Source: a bacterium (GTDB taxonomy: Bacteria > Planctomycetota > Planctomycetia > Pirellulales > Pirellulaceae). Taken from it: 64,000 bases of DNA. Shown here piece by piece: positions 9,054 through 18,724 of the stretch; the first letter of the stretch is position 1; each line of letters begins with the position of its first letter. The stretch is taken from the NCBI GenBank assembly GCA_030430075.1, contig JAUIGN010000017.1, positions 1 to 64,000 on the forward strand, given 5' to 3'. Position numbers and translations under genes: made by a program. The notes under the pieces were generated by a model. That model did no database searches. It saw nothing but the letters and a program-made list of their open reading frames with translations, and had not been told where the DNA came from.

Positions 9054-11228
9054 TCAATCCATCCCGGGAACCCACAGTTTGGATTTCTGTGGCTCGTCAC
9101 CGCTGGCGGGTGGGGGACCGTCGGGCGTCCACAGGCCACTCCCTTCGCCAGCCTGTTGCGGCGCGGCGGCAGGCGGAGCGGAAGCTCCCGGCGCCGCGTC
9201 GGGCGCTGCCGCCGCTCCGGCCGCGAACTTGCCGTCCTCGGAGATCACGCCATAAGCAACGAGCAAGCGATACAGGCCGTCCGCAACACCGGGCTCGCCC
9301 ATGTGCTGCGATTGGAGTTTCTGGATCAGGCGGCTGCAGTGGTCCGACTCCAGCCGCGGGAGGCGCAATGAGAGTTCGGCGAGCAACCAACGTGCGGGGG
9401 ACTCGCCATTGGCTTTTGCCAGGGCGGCGGCTTCCTCGACGATCTCCAGGCCCACATCGGAATTCGGAGCCGCATTGACGACGGCCTCGTAAACCTGGTG
9501 CTTGTCGAGCCCTTTGGGTAGCCGGTCACGGTTGATCATCTCCCGCCCGGCCCGGAAGATCACCTGGTTCAGTCCCTTCAGCACAGCCCGTTGAAAGGCG
9601 ATGTACAACGATTCATCTTCCAGTTCTTCGACAATCAGCCGGCGCAGTTGGATCATTGTCAGCGCGAGCACATGCTGGCCTTCTCCCGAGATCGGTTCGG
9701 CCCGCGGAATCCCCAGCCTCTCTCTCAGCTCATTGAAATCAAAGTCGCGTTCCGATTCGCTGGAGGCCAGTTCGGTCCTCAGAACGAGTGCCAACAGGCG
9801 GATCCGGTAGGCATCGTCTTGGGCGGCTTCCGCGGGCGTCTTGCCGTCCAGTACCGCGTGTGGCAGCTGGGTCCATATTTCGAGCATCACGTCGCGATGC
9901 TGGGCATCGAGGAACTCGTTGCGGAGGTCCATGGGCGTATCATCCGGCAGTCGCCAGCGCCACGTCATGGCTTCCGACATCACGGCGGCCGAGCCGGACT
10001 TCTCTTCACTGACGATCTCACCAATCAGGTCGCCCAGCACGTCGGTGGCCACCTTCTTGCGGTCTTCGATGTCATCGTGGGCAAGGAGAACGAGTTCCAG
10101 TCGAGCCTCCCGGTCGGTCCGTTTTCCATGGACGATCAGGTCGCCGACAACCCAAGGAATCTGGTCCCGCTGGAGACCGACGCCGGTGTCCGGGAGGGGC
10201 CGGTCAAGGAGCCAAAAAACGGCTTTGGGTGGAGGCTCGTTCTCGTCCACGAGTTCCTGCAGGTCGACGTTCATTTGCGAGACCTGCTTGTGAGACAGAA
10301 GTGACTCCATCAGCCGGTCGACGTCGGGGACGGCGAACGACACCGTCAGTTCGTCCATCTCTTCCTCATCCGCGTAATTGCCCAGCAACTGTGCCAGGGC
10401 TTCCGCTTCGACCGCTTCGTCCTGGTCAACGCCCTCCATGGAGGCGTACTTGTGCCAGGCTGCCACGGCTGCTTCGGTTTCCGCCAGCCAGCCATGGAAG
10501 ATGGCCGTGTTCTTGACGATTGCCCGATGTTCGTCGACCTTGGCCGCCAGCGACGCCAGGCTCTCGCGGGCGGCGAGCCAGGCGCCCCGCCGGGCCGACT
10601 TAAAGGCGGCGTCAAATTCACCAGCCCAGGGAACGTCCGGCGGACACTCGGCCAGCGTCCAGTCCTCCTTCAGGAGGAGCGGGATCTGCGGCGAGGCATT
10701 CAGGCGAGAGAGCAGCGTGATGGGGTCTTCGTCCCGTCCCCCGGCCAGGCCGGCTTGCAGAATCCAGTGGCCCCGCGCCGCCAACACGTGGCCTTGTGTC
10801 AGCATCAAACGTCCGATGATCCCGATGGCGGTGTAGACCGATTCCGGCATTTTCTGGTCGATGTATTCAAGTGACCGCTGCAGCTTCTCGCTGGCCGCCT
10901 CGACCTCGCTCTTGGAAGCACTGACGATGGCTGACAGGGCCAGCGCGACGGGGTTGTAGGGAGCCGCTTTCTGGAATTTCGCGATGGTCTCTTCCGCCGC
11001 TTCGATCCCTCCCAGCACCAGTTGCAGGTCCGCCTTTAGGGCCAGCAATGCCAGGCGTTCGCCGTTGGCCGTGATCAGCTTCTCAATCTGATCCAAAGCG
11101 GCTGCCCGCTGGTCACCTTCGACGGCCCGCATGATCTTCTCGAGTTCCGGGACGATGTCCTTACAGCAACAGAACTTGACCTTGTCGCCACCGCCGCAGG
11201 GACAGAGCGTGTAAGGATCGAGAGACAT
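9054..11228 (-). CDS. SEC-C zinc-motif protein with helical-repeat-like body, function unknown
   Basis: The start is taken at the ATG at 11228 because AAGGAA lies 6-10 bases upstream; an in-frame codon 11 residues earlier would place that sequence inside the gene. The 724-residue product begins with a SEC-C motif, C9-x-C11-x8-C20-C21 (CPCGGGDKVKFCCC), the zinc-binding motif also found at the end of SecA and in many unrelated proteins. Residues 30-250 read as tetratricopeptide-like helices (ALLALKADLQLVLGG, AAPYNPVALALSA). The rest is helical and acidic, and the last 70 residues are an Ala/Pro-rich linker ending in WVPGMD. No enzymatic motif was found. It is cytoplasmic by appearance, with no signal peptide, and lies 11 bp upstream of ribD on the same strand. 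The role is unknown. Confidence 0.75.
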   Translation of the reverse strand: MSLDPYTLCPCGGGDKVKFCCCKDIVPELEKIMRAVEGDQRAAALDQIEKLITANGERLALLALKADLQLVLGGIEAAEETIAKFQKAAPYNPVALALSAIVSASKSEVEAASEKLQRSLEYIDQKMPESVYTAIGIIGRLMLTQGHVLAARGHWILQAGLAGGRDEDPITLLSRLNASPQIPLLLKEDWTLAECPPDVPWAGEFDAAFKSARRGAWLAARESLASLAAKVDEHRAIVKNTAIFHGWLAETEAAVAAWHKYASMEGVDQDEAVEAEALAQLLGNYADEEEMDELTVSFAVPDVDRLMESLLSHKQVSQMNVDLQELVDENEPPPKAVFWLLDRPLPDTGVGLQRDQIPWVVGDLIVHGKRTDREARLELVLLAHDDIEDRKKVATDVLGDLIGEIVSEEKSGSAAVMSEAMTWRWRLPDDTPMDLRNEFLDAQHRDVMLEIWTQLPHAVLDGKTPAEAAQDDAYRIRLLALVLRTELASSESERDFDFNELRERLGIPRAEPISGEGQHVLALTMIQLRRLIVEELEDESLYIAFQRAVLKGLNQVIFRAGREMINRDRLPKGLDKHQVYEAVVNAAPNSDVGLEIVEEAAALAKANGESPARWLLAELSLRLPRLESDHCSRLIQKLQSQHMGEPGVADGLYRLLVAYGVISEDGKFAAGAAAAPDAAPGASAPPAAAPQQAGEGSGLWTPDGPPPASGDEPQKSKLWVPGMD

Positions 11229-11298
11229 GAGACATTCCTTGGGATGGGCTCGAAAAATCAAATCCGTTGACGTTTGCGAAGTCGCCGGGCAACCCCGC

Positions 11299-12528
11299 TC
11301 ACTCGCCCCGCATGGTATCAGACGGCGTCGCGGCTGACGACGGGGCGTTGATCGCGTCGATCATCGCTTGAACCGAAGTTTGCATGGCCCGCGTGAGCTC
11401 CGCCGCAGACTGGCGGTCGCTGCCCGTTTTGACCTTAATCGGCGTGGAAAAATGAATCGAAACCCGCCGGCGACCGCGGACGGTCGGGTAGTCGCTCCCC
11501 AGGATATCCTCTTCGAACTTGTCGACCGTCTCCGCCAACCGCTCGATGCTGGGGTCGTCCGCCAGGTAGTCACCCCGATAGCTGTAAAGCTGCACCGCAA
11601 AGAAGAGATCCTCCATGTCCGTCGAAAGGCGTTCGACCTGCTTCTTGTCCGGGGCGGCTTCGGCTTCGGCGAGCTTCCTGATGACGATCTGGCGGACCGC
11701 CTTGACGCGAGCGGGCGGCGAATCGTCCTTGTGCGGTAACCCGTGACGCGACTCGAGCTGCTTCAGAACAGCCTGCAGCAAGTGAACGATGCGTTCGCGG
11801 AGCCGACCTTCGCGCGTCTGTCCCAGGTAATCGAGCTCCTTCAGGGCAAGCGCTGCTTCCGCCAGCCGATGAATGCGATCAGCCAGCGGCAGCTCCGGAT
11901 CACTCCTCAAAAAGAGACGGGCCTCGATCTCCTGCATCGTTCGCTGCAGATTGTCGCGGGGATCATCCAGGTACCAGAACTTGATGCCGCAGGGTACCAC
12001 GACGACCGGTCGCTCTGCCCGTTTGGCCGCGGTAATGGCGATCGCCGCCGCCCCCTCACGGAACTCCGTGACGACATCGGTGGTGTGATAGATGTCGCCT
12101 TCCGGAAATATGACTAGTGGATGCGGCTCCTCCTGCAGAATCTGAACCGCCTGCTTGAAGGCCTGGCGATCGGTCGATTCCCGATCGATGCTGAAGCAGC
12201 CCAGTCGTTGCATGGCCAGGCGCTCGAGCCGCGAAGCCATTCCGAATACCTGCCATGCCGTGAGAAAGTAAAGCGGCACGTCGAAGCGATCCATGGCGAC
12301 GTACAGACAAGGGGCGTCGTAGTGCACGGAGTGATTTGGCGCCAGCAAGACGCCCTGCCCGGAATCGATGGCCTGCCGCACAACGTCGCCATTGACCACG
12401 TCAATCTGCGTCAGCTTTTGCAGCCGCTCGAGTTGCCGGCGGCGATAGCCGCGCGACAGGCGAACCCACCACGGAGTCAGCTTGGGCTCCCACCAACAGG
12501 GTGGCGTGCAATAGGGCTGGCGATTCAT
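11299..12528 (-). CDS. 1-acyl-sn-glycerol-3-phosphate acyltransferase (PlsC-like)
   Basis: The ATG at 12528 (MNRQPYCTPPCWWEPKLTPW) gives 409 residues. The open frame continues about 64 codons upstream, but that stretch is basic and low in family-like sequence. The acyltransferase motifs are clear: block I NHSVHYD (the catalytic H-x4-D), a segment around GCFSIDRES, and block III FPEGDIYHTTD. The family transfers an acyl chain to lysophosphatidate or a related acceptor in membrane lipid synthesis. The protein is longer than a standard PlsC (about 240 residues). The extra C-terminal half is helical and charged, with no second known domain. It is divergent from the M16 peptidase gene and upstream of the SEC-C/ribD pair. 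The exact acceptor is unknown. Confidence 0.8.
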   Translation of the reverse strand: MNRQPYCTPPCWWEPKLTPWWVRLSRGYRRRQLERLQKLTQIDVVNGDVVRQAIDSGQGVLLAPNHSVHYDAPCLYVAMDRFDVPLYFLTAWQVFGMASRLERLAMQRLGCFSIDRESTDRQAFKQAVQILQEEPHPLVIFPEGDIYHTTDVVTEFREGAAAIAITAAKRAERPVVVVPCGIKFWYLDDPRDNLQRTMQEIEARLFLRSDPELPLADRIHRLAEAALALKELDYLGQTREGRLRERIVHLLQAVLKQLESRHGLPHKDDSPPARVKAVRQIVIRKLAEAEAAPDKKQVERLSTDMEDLFFAVQLYSYRGDYLADDPSIERLAETVDKFEEDILGSDYPTVRGRRRVSIHFSTPIKVKTGSDRQSAAELTRAMQTSVQAMIDAINAPSSAATPSDTMRGE

Positions 12529-13006
12529 GTGGTGTTGCTCGTCCGCCCGCCGATGCGACGGGTGCGATTTCTCGGAAAGTTGGCCGGCCCAACGCTGTGC
12601 GGCGTGGCGGGGAACGCGAGTCGCCCCTCGCGGGCGTCGCTGGTGTCGTGAATTGTGGTGGCCCGAAAACCAAGGTTTGACGAGGCAGTCGATTCTGACG
12701 TTCCCCCGCCTGGAGGTCAAATCGAATCGCCGGCGGAATCAACGGTGTCACGCGCCGGATTTCGCCCGCCGCCAGGCCGATGCGGCGTCGTACCAATTGA
12801 CAGTTTGGAAGAGAAACGTTTTGCTACGTGTTTCGCGTCGTTCTCGTTCCGCGCCTTTCGGGATTGTGCACTCGGCTGCTTGCATCGATTCGCGACGCGC
12901 CGTTCGCATTCGTGCGGGTGGCGATCTGGTCGGCCCGGCAGCGAGGGCGTGAGCCGTCCCGAAGTCATCCTCGATCCTCCGCCTTGGACGGTGGAAGGGA
13001 GCATTT
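12529..13006. other. divergent intergenic region between the acyltransferase and M16 peptidase genes
   Basis: About 480 bases separate the two divergent starts and should hold both promoters. No good sigma-70 type -35/-10 pair, tRNA, hairpin or small gene stands out. Short open frames here lack ribosome-binding sites and family resemblance. Confidence 0.4.
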
Positions 13007-15745
13007 ATGGATCCTCATTGTTTCACACGTTTCGTGATCGCAGGCATTCTCATGATGGTTGGAACCTCAGTCGTGGCCGGACCGCCCCAGGAAGTGACGA
13101 CGGTCGAAGGGATCACGGAATACCAGTTGGATAACGGGGTACGCATTCTCCTCTTCCCCGACGGCTCGCGTCCAACCGTCACGGTCAACCTCACCGTCTT
13201 TGTCGGTTCCCGCCACGAAGGTGCCGGGGAAGGGGGGATGGCCCATCTGCTGGAACACATGGTGTTCAAGGGAACCCCGACGCACCCCAACATACCGGCC
13301 GTGCTGCAAGAACGCGGGGCACAATTCAATGGGACGACCAACGCCGATCGGACCAATTACTACGAGACCTTGCCGGCGAATGGAGAGAACCTGGAGTTTG
13401 CGTTGCGGCTGGAGGCAGATCGCCTGGTCAACAGCCTGATTCGGGCCGAAGATCTGGCCTCGGAAATGAGCGTCGTGCGGAGCGAATTCGAGCGGTCGGA
13501 GAACAACCCGCAGCGCGTGCTGATGCAAAAGATGATGGCCACCGCCTACGAATGGCACAACTATGGCAAGCCCACGATCGGCAATCGGAGCGACATCGAG
13601 CGGGTGCCGGTCGAGAAACTGCGTGTCTTCTACGAGAAGTACTATCAGCCGGACAATGTGATGTTGGTGATCGCGGGCCGTTTCGATCGCGCCAAGGCAC
13701 TCGAATTGACCCAGAAGTACTTTGGTGCCCTGCCGCGTCCCGATCGCGAGCTGCCGCAAACGTATACCGAGGAACCGCCGCAGGACGGGGCGCGAACGGT
13801 GGTCTTGCGCCGTGTCGGTGAGGTCGGTCTGGCCGGACTGGCGTACCACATTCCGGCCGCGTCACACGCCGACTTCGCGTCGCTCGATGTGCTTGGAGAG
13901 ATCCTCACGCGCGACAAGTCCGGCCGCCTGTACAAGTCGCTGGTCGAGACCAAGAAAGCGGCCAGTGTCATGGGAGGCGCCATGGCCCAACATGATCCCG
14001 GACTCTTCTTTGTCGGCGCCTCGGTCCGTTCCACGCAGCCCCTCGAAGAGGTGCGCGAGATTCTGTTGCAGGATGTCGAGTCGATCGGCGCGAAGGGAGT
14101 CACGGCAGACGAGGTTGAACGGGCCAAACGCAACCTGTTGAATGCGCAAGAGCGGGCCCTGGCGGATAGCAGCCGGCTTGCCGTTTCCCTGAGTAGCTGG
14201 GCAGGCCAAGGGGATTGGCGGTTGTTCTTCCTCCATCGTGACAACCTGGAGCAGGTCACGCCGCAAAGCGTGCAGGCGGTAGCCGAGCAATACTTGCGGG
14301 CGGCCAATCGGACGCTGGGGATGTTCATCCCGACCGAGAAACCGATGCGGGTGGCGATTCCCGCTCGACCCGATCTCGAAAAGGTGTTCGCCGACTACAA
14401 GGGGCGAAAAGCGGTGGCGGCCGGTGAGGAATTCAATGCTACCCCGGAGACGATCGAAGCTCGCACGCAACGAACAAACGTGGGTGGGCTGAACGTGGCC
14501 CTGCTGCCGAAGAAGACACGCGGTGAAGTCGTGACGCTTCAGCTAACGCTCCGCTACGGCAATCAGGAGAACCTGCAGGGGCTCGAAACCGCTTGCTCGA
14601 TGCTGCCGGCGCTGATGGTCCGCAGCACGGAACAACTCTCGAATCAAGCGTTGCAGGATGCGTTGGATAAGGCGCAAACGCGACTGACCGGCTTCGGCGA
14701 GACCGGAATTGCGACGTTCAGCCTGAGCACGAAACGCGAGCACGTCGCGACGGCCATCGATCTGTTAAGGCAGGTGTTACGCGAACCGGCCTTGGACGAT
14801 GCGGAGTTTCAGGTCCTCAGGCAAGCTCGATTGGCCGCCTTGGAGCGGGCTCGCACCGAACCAGCGCCTCTGGCACAGATCAAGCTGCAGCGAACCATTT
14901 CACCCCATTCGCCCGGCGACGTTCGCTACGTTCCCTCGATCGGCGAACGAATTGAGCGGACCCAGGGTACCAGCCTGGCCCAAGTCAAACGTCTCTATGA
15001 TGATTTTCTCGGCGGCGGGCACGGGGAATTGGCTGTTGTGGGAGACTTTGTCGCCGCCGACGCGCTCGCACAGTTGCGCGAGGTCTTCGAGGGATGGGAG
15101 GCGGAAATGCCCTACGCCCGCATCGAACATGAGGCGGATGTCAAGGTTCCCGGCGGCCGCGAACAACTGCTGACCCCGGACAAGGACAACGCCGTATACT
15201 TTGCCGGCTTCGTGGTGCCAATCGGGGACACGGACCCCGACTATCCCGCTCTGGTCATCGGCAACAACATCTTGGGATCGAGTGGCTTGGCGTCGCGGCT
15301 GGGCAACCGGGTTCGGCAACAGGAGGGACTCTCTTACAGTATCCGTTCGTCGTTCTCCCTGCCGGCGAATCCCACCGACGAACGGACTGAATTTATCGTC
15401 TACGCGATTTCAAATCCGGCCAATATGGAGAAGGTGGTCAAGGCGATCAAGGAAGAACTGGTGTTGCTGATCGACAAAGGTGTGACCGAGGAGGAACTGG
15501 CGGAAGCCAAGCAGGGCTACCTGCAACGTCAGGCCTTGGGACGCAATAGCGACCGCGGCTTGATTGCCATCCTCTCCCGGACGCTCGATGCCAACCGGAC
15601 CATGGAGTATTACACGAATCGCGACAATCGGGTGAAGGAATTGACGGTCGAATCCGTACAGGCTGCCCTCAAGAAGTACTTCGATCTCGATCGCCTCGTC
15701 GTGGTCACCGCCGGCGATTTCGAGAAGGCGAAGAAGTCGGAATAG
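13007..15745 (+). CDS. M16 family zinc metallopeptidase (pitrilysin/insulinase-like), exported
   Basis: The ATG at 13007 follows GGAAGGGA at a good distance and opens a signal peptide (residues 1-25, FVIAGILMMVGTSVVAG). The 912-residue product has the fused two-half M16 layout. The active half carries the inverted zinc motif H80-LLE-H84 (HLLEHMVFKG) and the downstream acidic helix around EMSVVRSEFERSENNP that supplies the third ligand. The C-terminal half (about residues 480-900) has the fold without HxxEH, including the segment NRVRQQEGLSYSIRS typical of the inactive domain. M16 enzymes of this size degrade peptides in the periplasm. The gene stands alone, convergent with the M61 peptidase gene. 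Confidence 0.92.
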   Translation: MDPHCFTRFVIAGILMMVGTSVVAGPPQEVTTVEGITEYQLDNGVRILLFPDGSRPTVTVNLTVFVGSRHEGAGEGGMAHLLEHMVFKGTPTHPNIPAVLQERGAQFNGTTNADRTNYYETLPANGENLEFALRLEADRLVNSLIRAEDLASEMSVVRSEFERSENNPQRVLMQKMMATAYEWHNYGKPTIGNRSDIERVPVEKLRVFYEKYYQPDNVMLVIAGRFDRAKALELTQKYFGALPRPDRELPQTYTEEPPQDGARTVVLRRVGEVGLAGLAYHIPAASHADFASLDVLGEILTRDKSGRLYKSLVETKKAASVMGGAMAQHDPGLFFVGASVRSTQPLEEVREILLQDVESIGAKGVTADEVERAKRNLLNAQERALADSSRLAVSLSSWAGQGDWRLFFLHRDNLEQVTPQSVQAVAEQYLRAANRTLGMFIPTEKPMRVAIPARPDLEKVFADYKGRKAVAAGEEFNATPETIEARTQRTNVGGLNVALLPKKTRGEVVTLQLTLRYGNQENLQGLETACSMLPALMVRSTEQLSNQALQDALDKAQTRLTGFGETGIATFSLSTKREHVATAIDLLRQVLREPALDDAEFQVLRQARLAALERARTEPAPLAQIKLQRTISPHSPGDVRYVPSIGERIERTQGTSLAQVKRLYDDFLGGGHGELAVVGDFVAADALAQLREVFEGWEAEMPYARIEHEADVKVPGGREQLLTPDKDNAVYFAGFVVPIGDTDPDYPALVIGNNILGSSGLASRLGNRVRQQEGLSYSIRSSFSLPANPTDERTEFIVYAISNPANMEKVVKAIKEELVLLIDKGVTEEELAEAKQGYLQRQALGRNSDRGLIAILSRTLDANRTMEYYTNRDNRVKELTVESVQAALKKYFDLDRLVVVTAGDFEKAKKSE

Positions 15746-15780
15746 TCGTCATGGCCGCGGTTGGCTCGGCCCCCGCGTAG

Positions 15781-15932
15781 GGCATGCTGTGCATGCCGCA
15801 TCATCCGCCTGCGGTTGGTGAGGCGGTGATTGGAAGACGAGGAATCGTGACGGGGAATCGTCATGCCGAGCATGGCCTACGGTAGGTTGTGACGATGGCG
15901 AGAGCGCCCTTGCAGGGCATGCTGTGCATGCC
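15781..15932. repeat. pair of identical 17-bp palindromes (GGCATGC-TGT-GCATGCC)
   Basis: A perfect inverted repeat, GGCATGC TGT GCATGCC, occurs at 15781-15797 and again unchanged at 15916-15932. Both copies are followed by GCA. They are 135 bp apart in the space between two convergent genes. They may be a small dispersed repeat or act as bidirectional transcript ends. Neither is followed by a T-run. Confidence 0.6.
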
Positions 15933-15995
15933 GCACGATGTGGCAACGCACTGCGCGAACCGAGTGAAACCGCCCGGACTGCGGCAGCCGTCGGG

Positions 15996-18071
15996 TCACG
16001 AATGGGGCTTGAGGATTTCGTCAAGGAGGTCGGGTTGACCCGGCTGGCGACGGAGATTCCAGTACCTGGGGCCGTCATGGTAGTGGAGTTGGATCGTCCT
16101 CAGCTCGTCGCCCTCCGCAACCAGCAGACTCAGGGGTCGGCCGTTCTGGCTGTGGGTCAGCGCTTCGACCAACCGCGGGCCACTCCATGTCCGTCCATTG
16201 ACGCCCAAAGCTTTCATTCGGGGACTCATCCGGGCGCGGTCTGCCGGGCTGCCGAGCAGCAGGTGTTGGACATCGCCGCTGGTGTTGAAGGCAATGCCGA
16301 GCGAGTCGAGTGCATCGATGCCGGATTGATGGCGAAACGTCGCGCTGGGAATGGCAGGTGCCTCGCGCTGCAGACGAAAGTCGTAGCCGAGTAACCGGGC
16401 GACCGACGGATCGAACTGTTCCTGGTAGGATTCGATGCGTCGCTGGATCAGCCCGTCCCAATCCAAATCGGCAACGGCTCGCAGGCTGCGGACCACGTCC
16501 CGCCGCGTGAACGGGGCCGGGGCCGCCGAGCCGGGCTTCGAGCCCAAGAAACTGGCACAAAAGTCGTCCAGTGATTTCTGGGCCCCTGAGTGCCTGCGGA
16601 TCAGGGCGTCGGCTTCCAGCCAGAACAGCATTCCTTCCATGTAATAGTCCTGGCTGCGACGCAGACCGCCCCAGTTGGGGCTGCCGGCGCGAAGGATGTG
16701 GGACGCCGCGCCGGTGTCGGCCAGCGTCCTCCATTGTCGACCTTGCTGATGCATGGCGCGACGCAGTTCGACCGCCAGGCGATGACGAAATTCGTCCGGG
16801 CTCATCAGCCCGCTGCGGGCCTCGACCAGTTCGCCCAGATACTGGGTCAATCCTTCGTAGACCCAAAGCAGCTCGGTATCTTTCGGCGAGTGAAAATCGC
16901 GAGTCAGCATGCCCGCCGGACGTCGGTACTTGCCGCACCAGGCGTGCAGGTACTCGTGGGGGACCAACAAGCGGTCCCACCCTTTCAAGGTGGCGGGCGA
17001 CTTCATCACCGCAGGGGGCAGGACGTTAAAGGTCGAGCGGGAATGCTCCAACCCGTTCTTGGGCAGTTCGTCCGTGATCGCCAACAGGATGTCGAACCGG
17101 TCGAATGGATGCGAGCCGATTAACCATGCCGTTTGCGTGACCATGGCACGGTACCCGTCAACAACCTTGTCATTCAATCGAGCGTTGCGCGCGTCGTCAG
17201 TGAAGACGTGCAAGGTATGAGGTGGGATGGTGTCGCGGCGGTTCTCTTCCACCAGGTCGAATGCCTGGTAGTGTTGCCCGCACATGATCGGGCTGTCGAC
17301 GAACGTCCGCAGGCTCGTTGCTTGATACGCAAGGATATGTCCTTCGTCGGTCGCTTCGCCGACGCCGTTGTCGGTGCGATCGTTGACGGGCCGTAAGGCG
17401 GTCGCCGCCTGCCAACCGGGTGGCAGATGCAAGCGTGCGGCGATTTGTTGCCGGTCGATGTCTGCGGATTCTGGATACCAGAGCAACGCTCCGGGACTGA
17501 CAACCCCGAGGTTGCTGCCGCTGAAACAGTCATGGCCGAAGGAGGTCGTCGTCGGTTGGTCGGCAATATACCGTAACGAAATGTGCAGCCGTTCCGAGTC
17601 GCCGGGCACCGTCGCTTCCAAGCGAAAAACCTCGCCAGGCGTCCGCGACCAGGGGAGCAGTGCTCCGGCAGAATCTTTGATGGTCAGGCCGGCGATATTC
17701 GCAATTGGGCCACCCGGGCCGTGCGAACCGGGGACCCACTTCGGGTACCAGAGCGCGACGGTCCGTTCCGCCTCGTCGGACTGCGGGATGGGGATCGTGA
17801 TCTCCGCCTGGATCAGCTGCCGGGACAGGTCTCGGAGGTCGATCTCCATCCGCATCGGAGCCGGGTTCGCATCCTGACTCGAGGCGACTCCAGGGACAAG
17901 CAGCGTCACACACCAGGCCGCGGTGGCGAAGACCGTTCCCAGCGGCCGGCCCGGCTGCAGGCTTCGGTTGGCGCGCCGTCGGACGGTGCTCGAGTTACTG
18001 GGATCGCCAAACCGAGCACGCTGCGCACACTGGCGAGCACCATCACGTTGGCAAACTGGTTCGATTTCCAT
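15996..18071 (-). CDS. M61 family metallopeptidase (glycyl-aminopeptidase type) with C-terminal PDZ-like domain
   Basis: The start at 18071 has GGGAG about 8 bases upstream. The 691-residue protein has a long basic N region followed by a hydrophobic stretch (TVFATAAWCVTLLVPGVASS, about residues 45-65), read as a signal peptide or anchor. The zinc site is HEYLHAWCGKYRRP near residue 370. It is followed about 30 residues later by WVYEGLTQYLGELVEARSG, which matches the M61 segment that supplies the third zinc ligand (Glu). The last 120 residues (SGIDALDSLGIAF..., GSPADRARM, NGRTWSGPRLVEAL) resemble the PDZ-like domain that ends this family. It probably acts as an exported aminopeptidase. No operon partner is seen; the closest neighbour is the convergent M16 peptidase gene. 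Confidence 0.88.
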   Translation of the reverse strand: MEIEPVCQRDGARQCAQRARFGDPSNSSTVRRRANRSLQPGRPLGTVFATAAWCVTLLVPGVASSQDANPAPMRMEIDLRDLSRQLIQAEITIPIPQSDEAERTVALWYPKWVPGSHGPGGPIANIAGLTIKDSAGALLPWSRTPGEVFRLEATVPGDSERLHISLRYIADQPTTTSFGHDCFSGSNLGVVSPGALLWYPESADIDRQQIAARLHLPPGWQAATALRPVNDRTDNGVGEATDEGHILAYQATSLRTFVDSPIMCGQHYQAFDLVEENRRDTIPPHTLHVFTDDARNARLNDKVVDGYRAMVTQTAWLIGSHPFDRFDILLAITDELPKNGLEHSRSTFNVLPPAVMKSPATLKGWDRLLVPHEYLHAWCGKYRRPAGMLTRDFHSPKDTELLWVYEGLTQYLGELVEARSGLMSPDEFRHRLAVELRRAMHQQGRQWRTLADTGAASHILRAGSPNWGGLRRSQDYYMEGMLFWLEADALIRRHSGAQKSLDDFCASFLGSKPGSAAPAPFTRRDVVRSLRAVADLDWDGLIQRRIESYQEQFDPSVARLLGYDFRLQREAPAIPSATFRHQSGIDALDSLGIAFNTSGDVQHLLLGSPADRARMSPRMKALGVNGRTWSGPRLVEALTHSQNGRPLSLLVAEGDELRTIQLHYHDGPRYWNLRRQPGQPDLLDEILKPHS

Positions 18072-18333
18072 TGTTCTGGCTCCCGGGCGAGTTCCGCAGT
18101 CATCCCCATTGTAATCGCCAGTCTGCCAGGAGGCGCGACACGAGTTTGGCAGCGTCCTGCGATGCGCGTTGGTTTTCTGGGGCCACGTTGGGCCACGGGG
18201 GTGTGTGCAGACGAATCGGGCCGAGGTAAGTCGTCACGCGGCCAGCGCACTGATTCCGCCCCTATCCGTCACCGCACCCCATCCGTCACGCAGGTTTCTG
18301 CTCAACTCGCTCGGCGCAGGTCTCTGCCCGACC

Positions 18334-18383
18334 TGTTCGGCGCAGGTCTCTGACCTCGCCGAAACCGACGACCGCAGGTCTCC
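18334..18383 (-). repeat. dispersed repeat family 1, copy C (degenerate, minus strand)
   Basis: On the minus strand this reads GGAGACCTGCGGTC, then GGTTTCGGCGAGGTCAGAGACC and TGCGCCGAACA, which matches the copies at 35637 and 59276. Partial copies flank it: a second TCGGCGCAGGTCTCTG at about 18311-18326, and a plus-strand fragment GGGAGACCTACGGTCG at about 18429. The region is therefore a nest of decayed copies. Confidence 0.7.
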
Positions 18384-18479
18384 CCCAACTCGGCGAATTC
18401 TGCAGCAGTGCAGCCCGCGGCGGTGCGAGGGAGACCTACGGTCGGGCGTGGTGCGGGGTCAGGAGGCCCTCGCACAACC

Positions 18480-18660
18480 GGTATCGCCCTACGCACAACC
18501 GGCGTCGCCGTCCACACAACCGGTGTCGCCGCCAGCGAAACCAATCCCTTCGCACACCAACCAATCCCTTCGCACACCAACCAACCCCACCGCACATCAA
18601 CCAGTCCCACAGCACACCAACCAATCCCTCCGCACATCAACCAGTCCCACCGCTCATCAA
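18480..18660 (+). repeat. short tandem arrays: 3 x 21 bp then 6 x 20 bp
   Basis: Three 21-bp units (consensus ending CACAACC) occupy 18480-18542. Six units of exactly 20 bp occupy 18541-18660 in perfect register, and the first two are identical (CCAATCCCTTCGCACACCAA). A further degenerate unit follows to about 18680. The change of period from 21 to 20 breaks any reading frame, so the Pro/Thr-rich open frame across it is unlikely to be a protein. There are no unique spacers, so it is not a CRISPR array. The surrounding 18072-18724 holds only these repeats and family 1 fragments, with no convincing gene. Confidence 0.85.
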
Positions 18661-18724
18661 CCGATGCCGGCGTTCACTCAGCGGATGTTTCCGACCGGCC
18701 ATGCGATGGAGGACAAATGACCGT

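Noticed and set aside
18541..18660. Possible CRISPR array
   Set aside because: The 20-bp units are directly contiguous with no unique spacers, and no cas gene is present.
18169..18720. Pro/Thr-rich plus-strand frame
   Set aside because: It crosses tandem units of 20 bp that are not multiples of three, and decayed repeats; it is better explained as repeat DNA.
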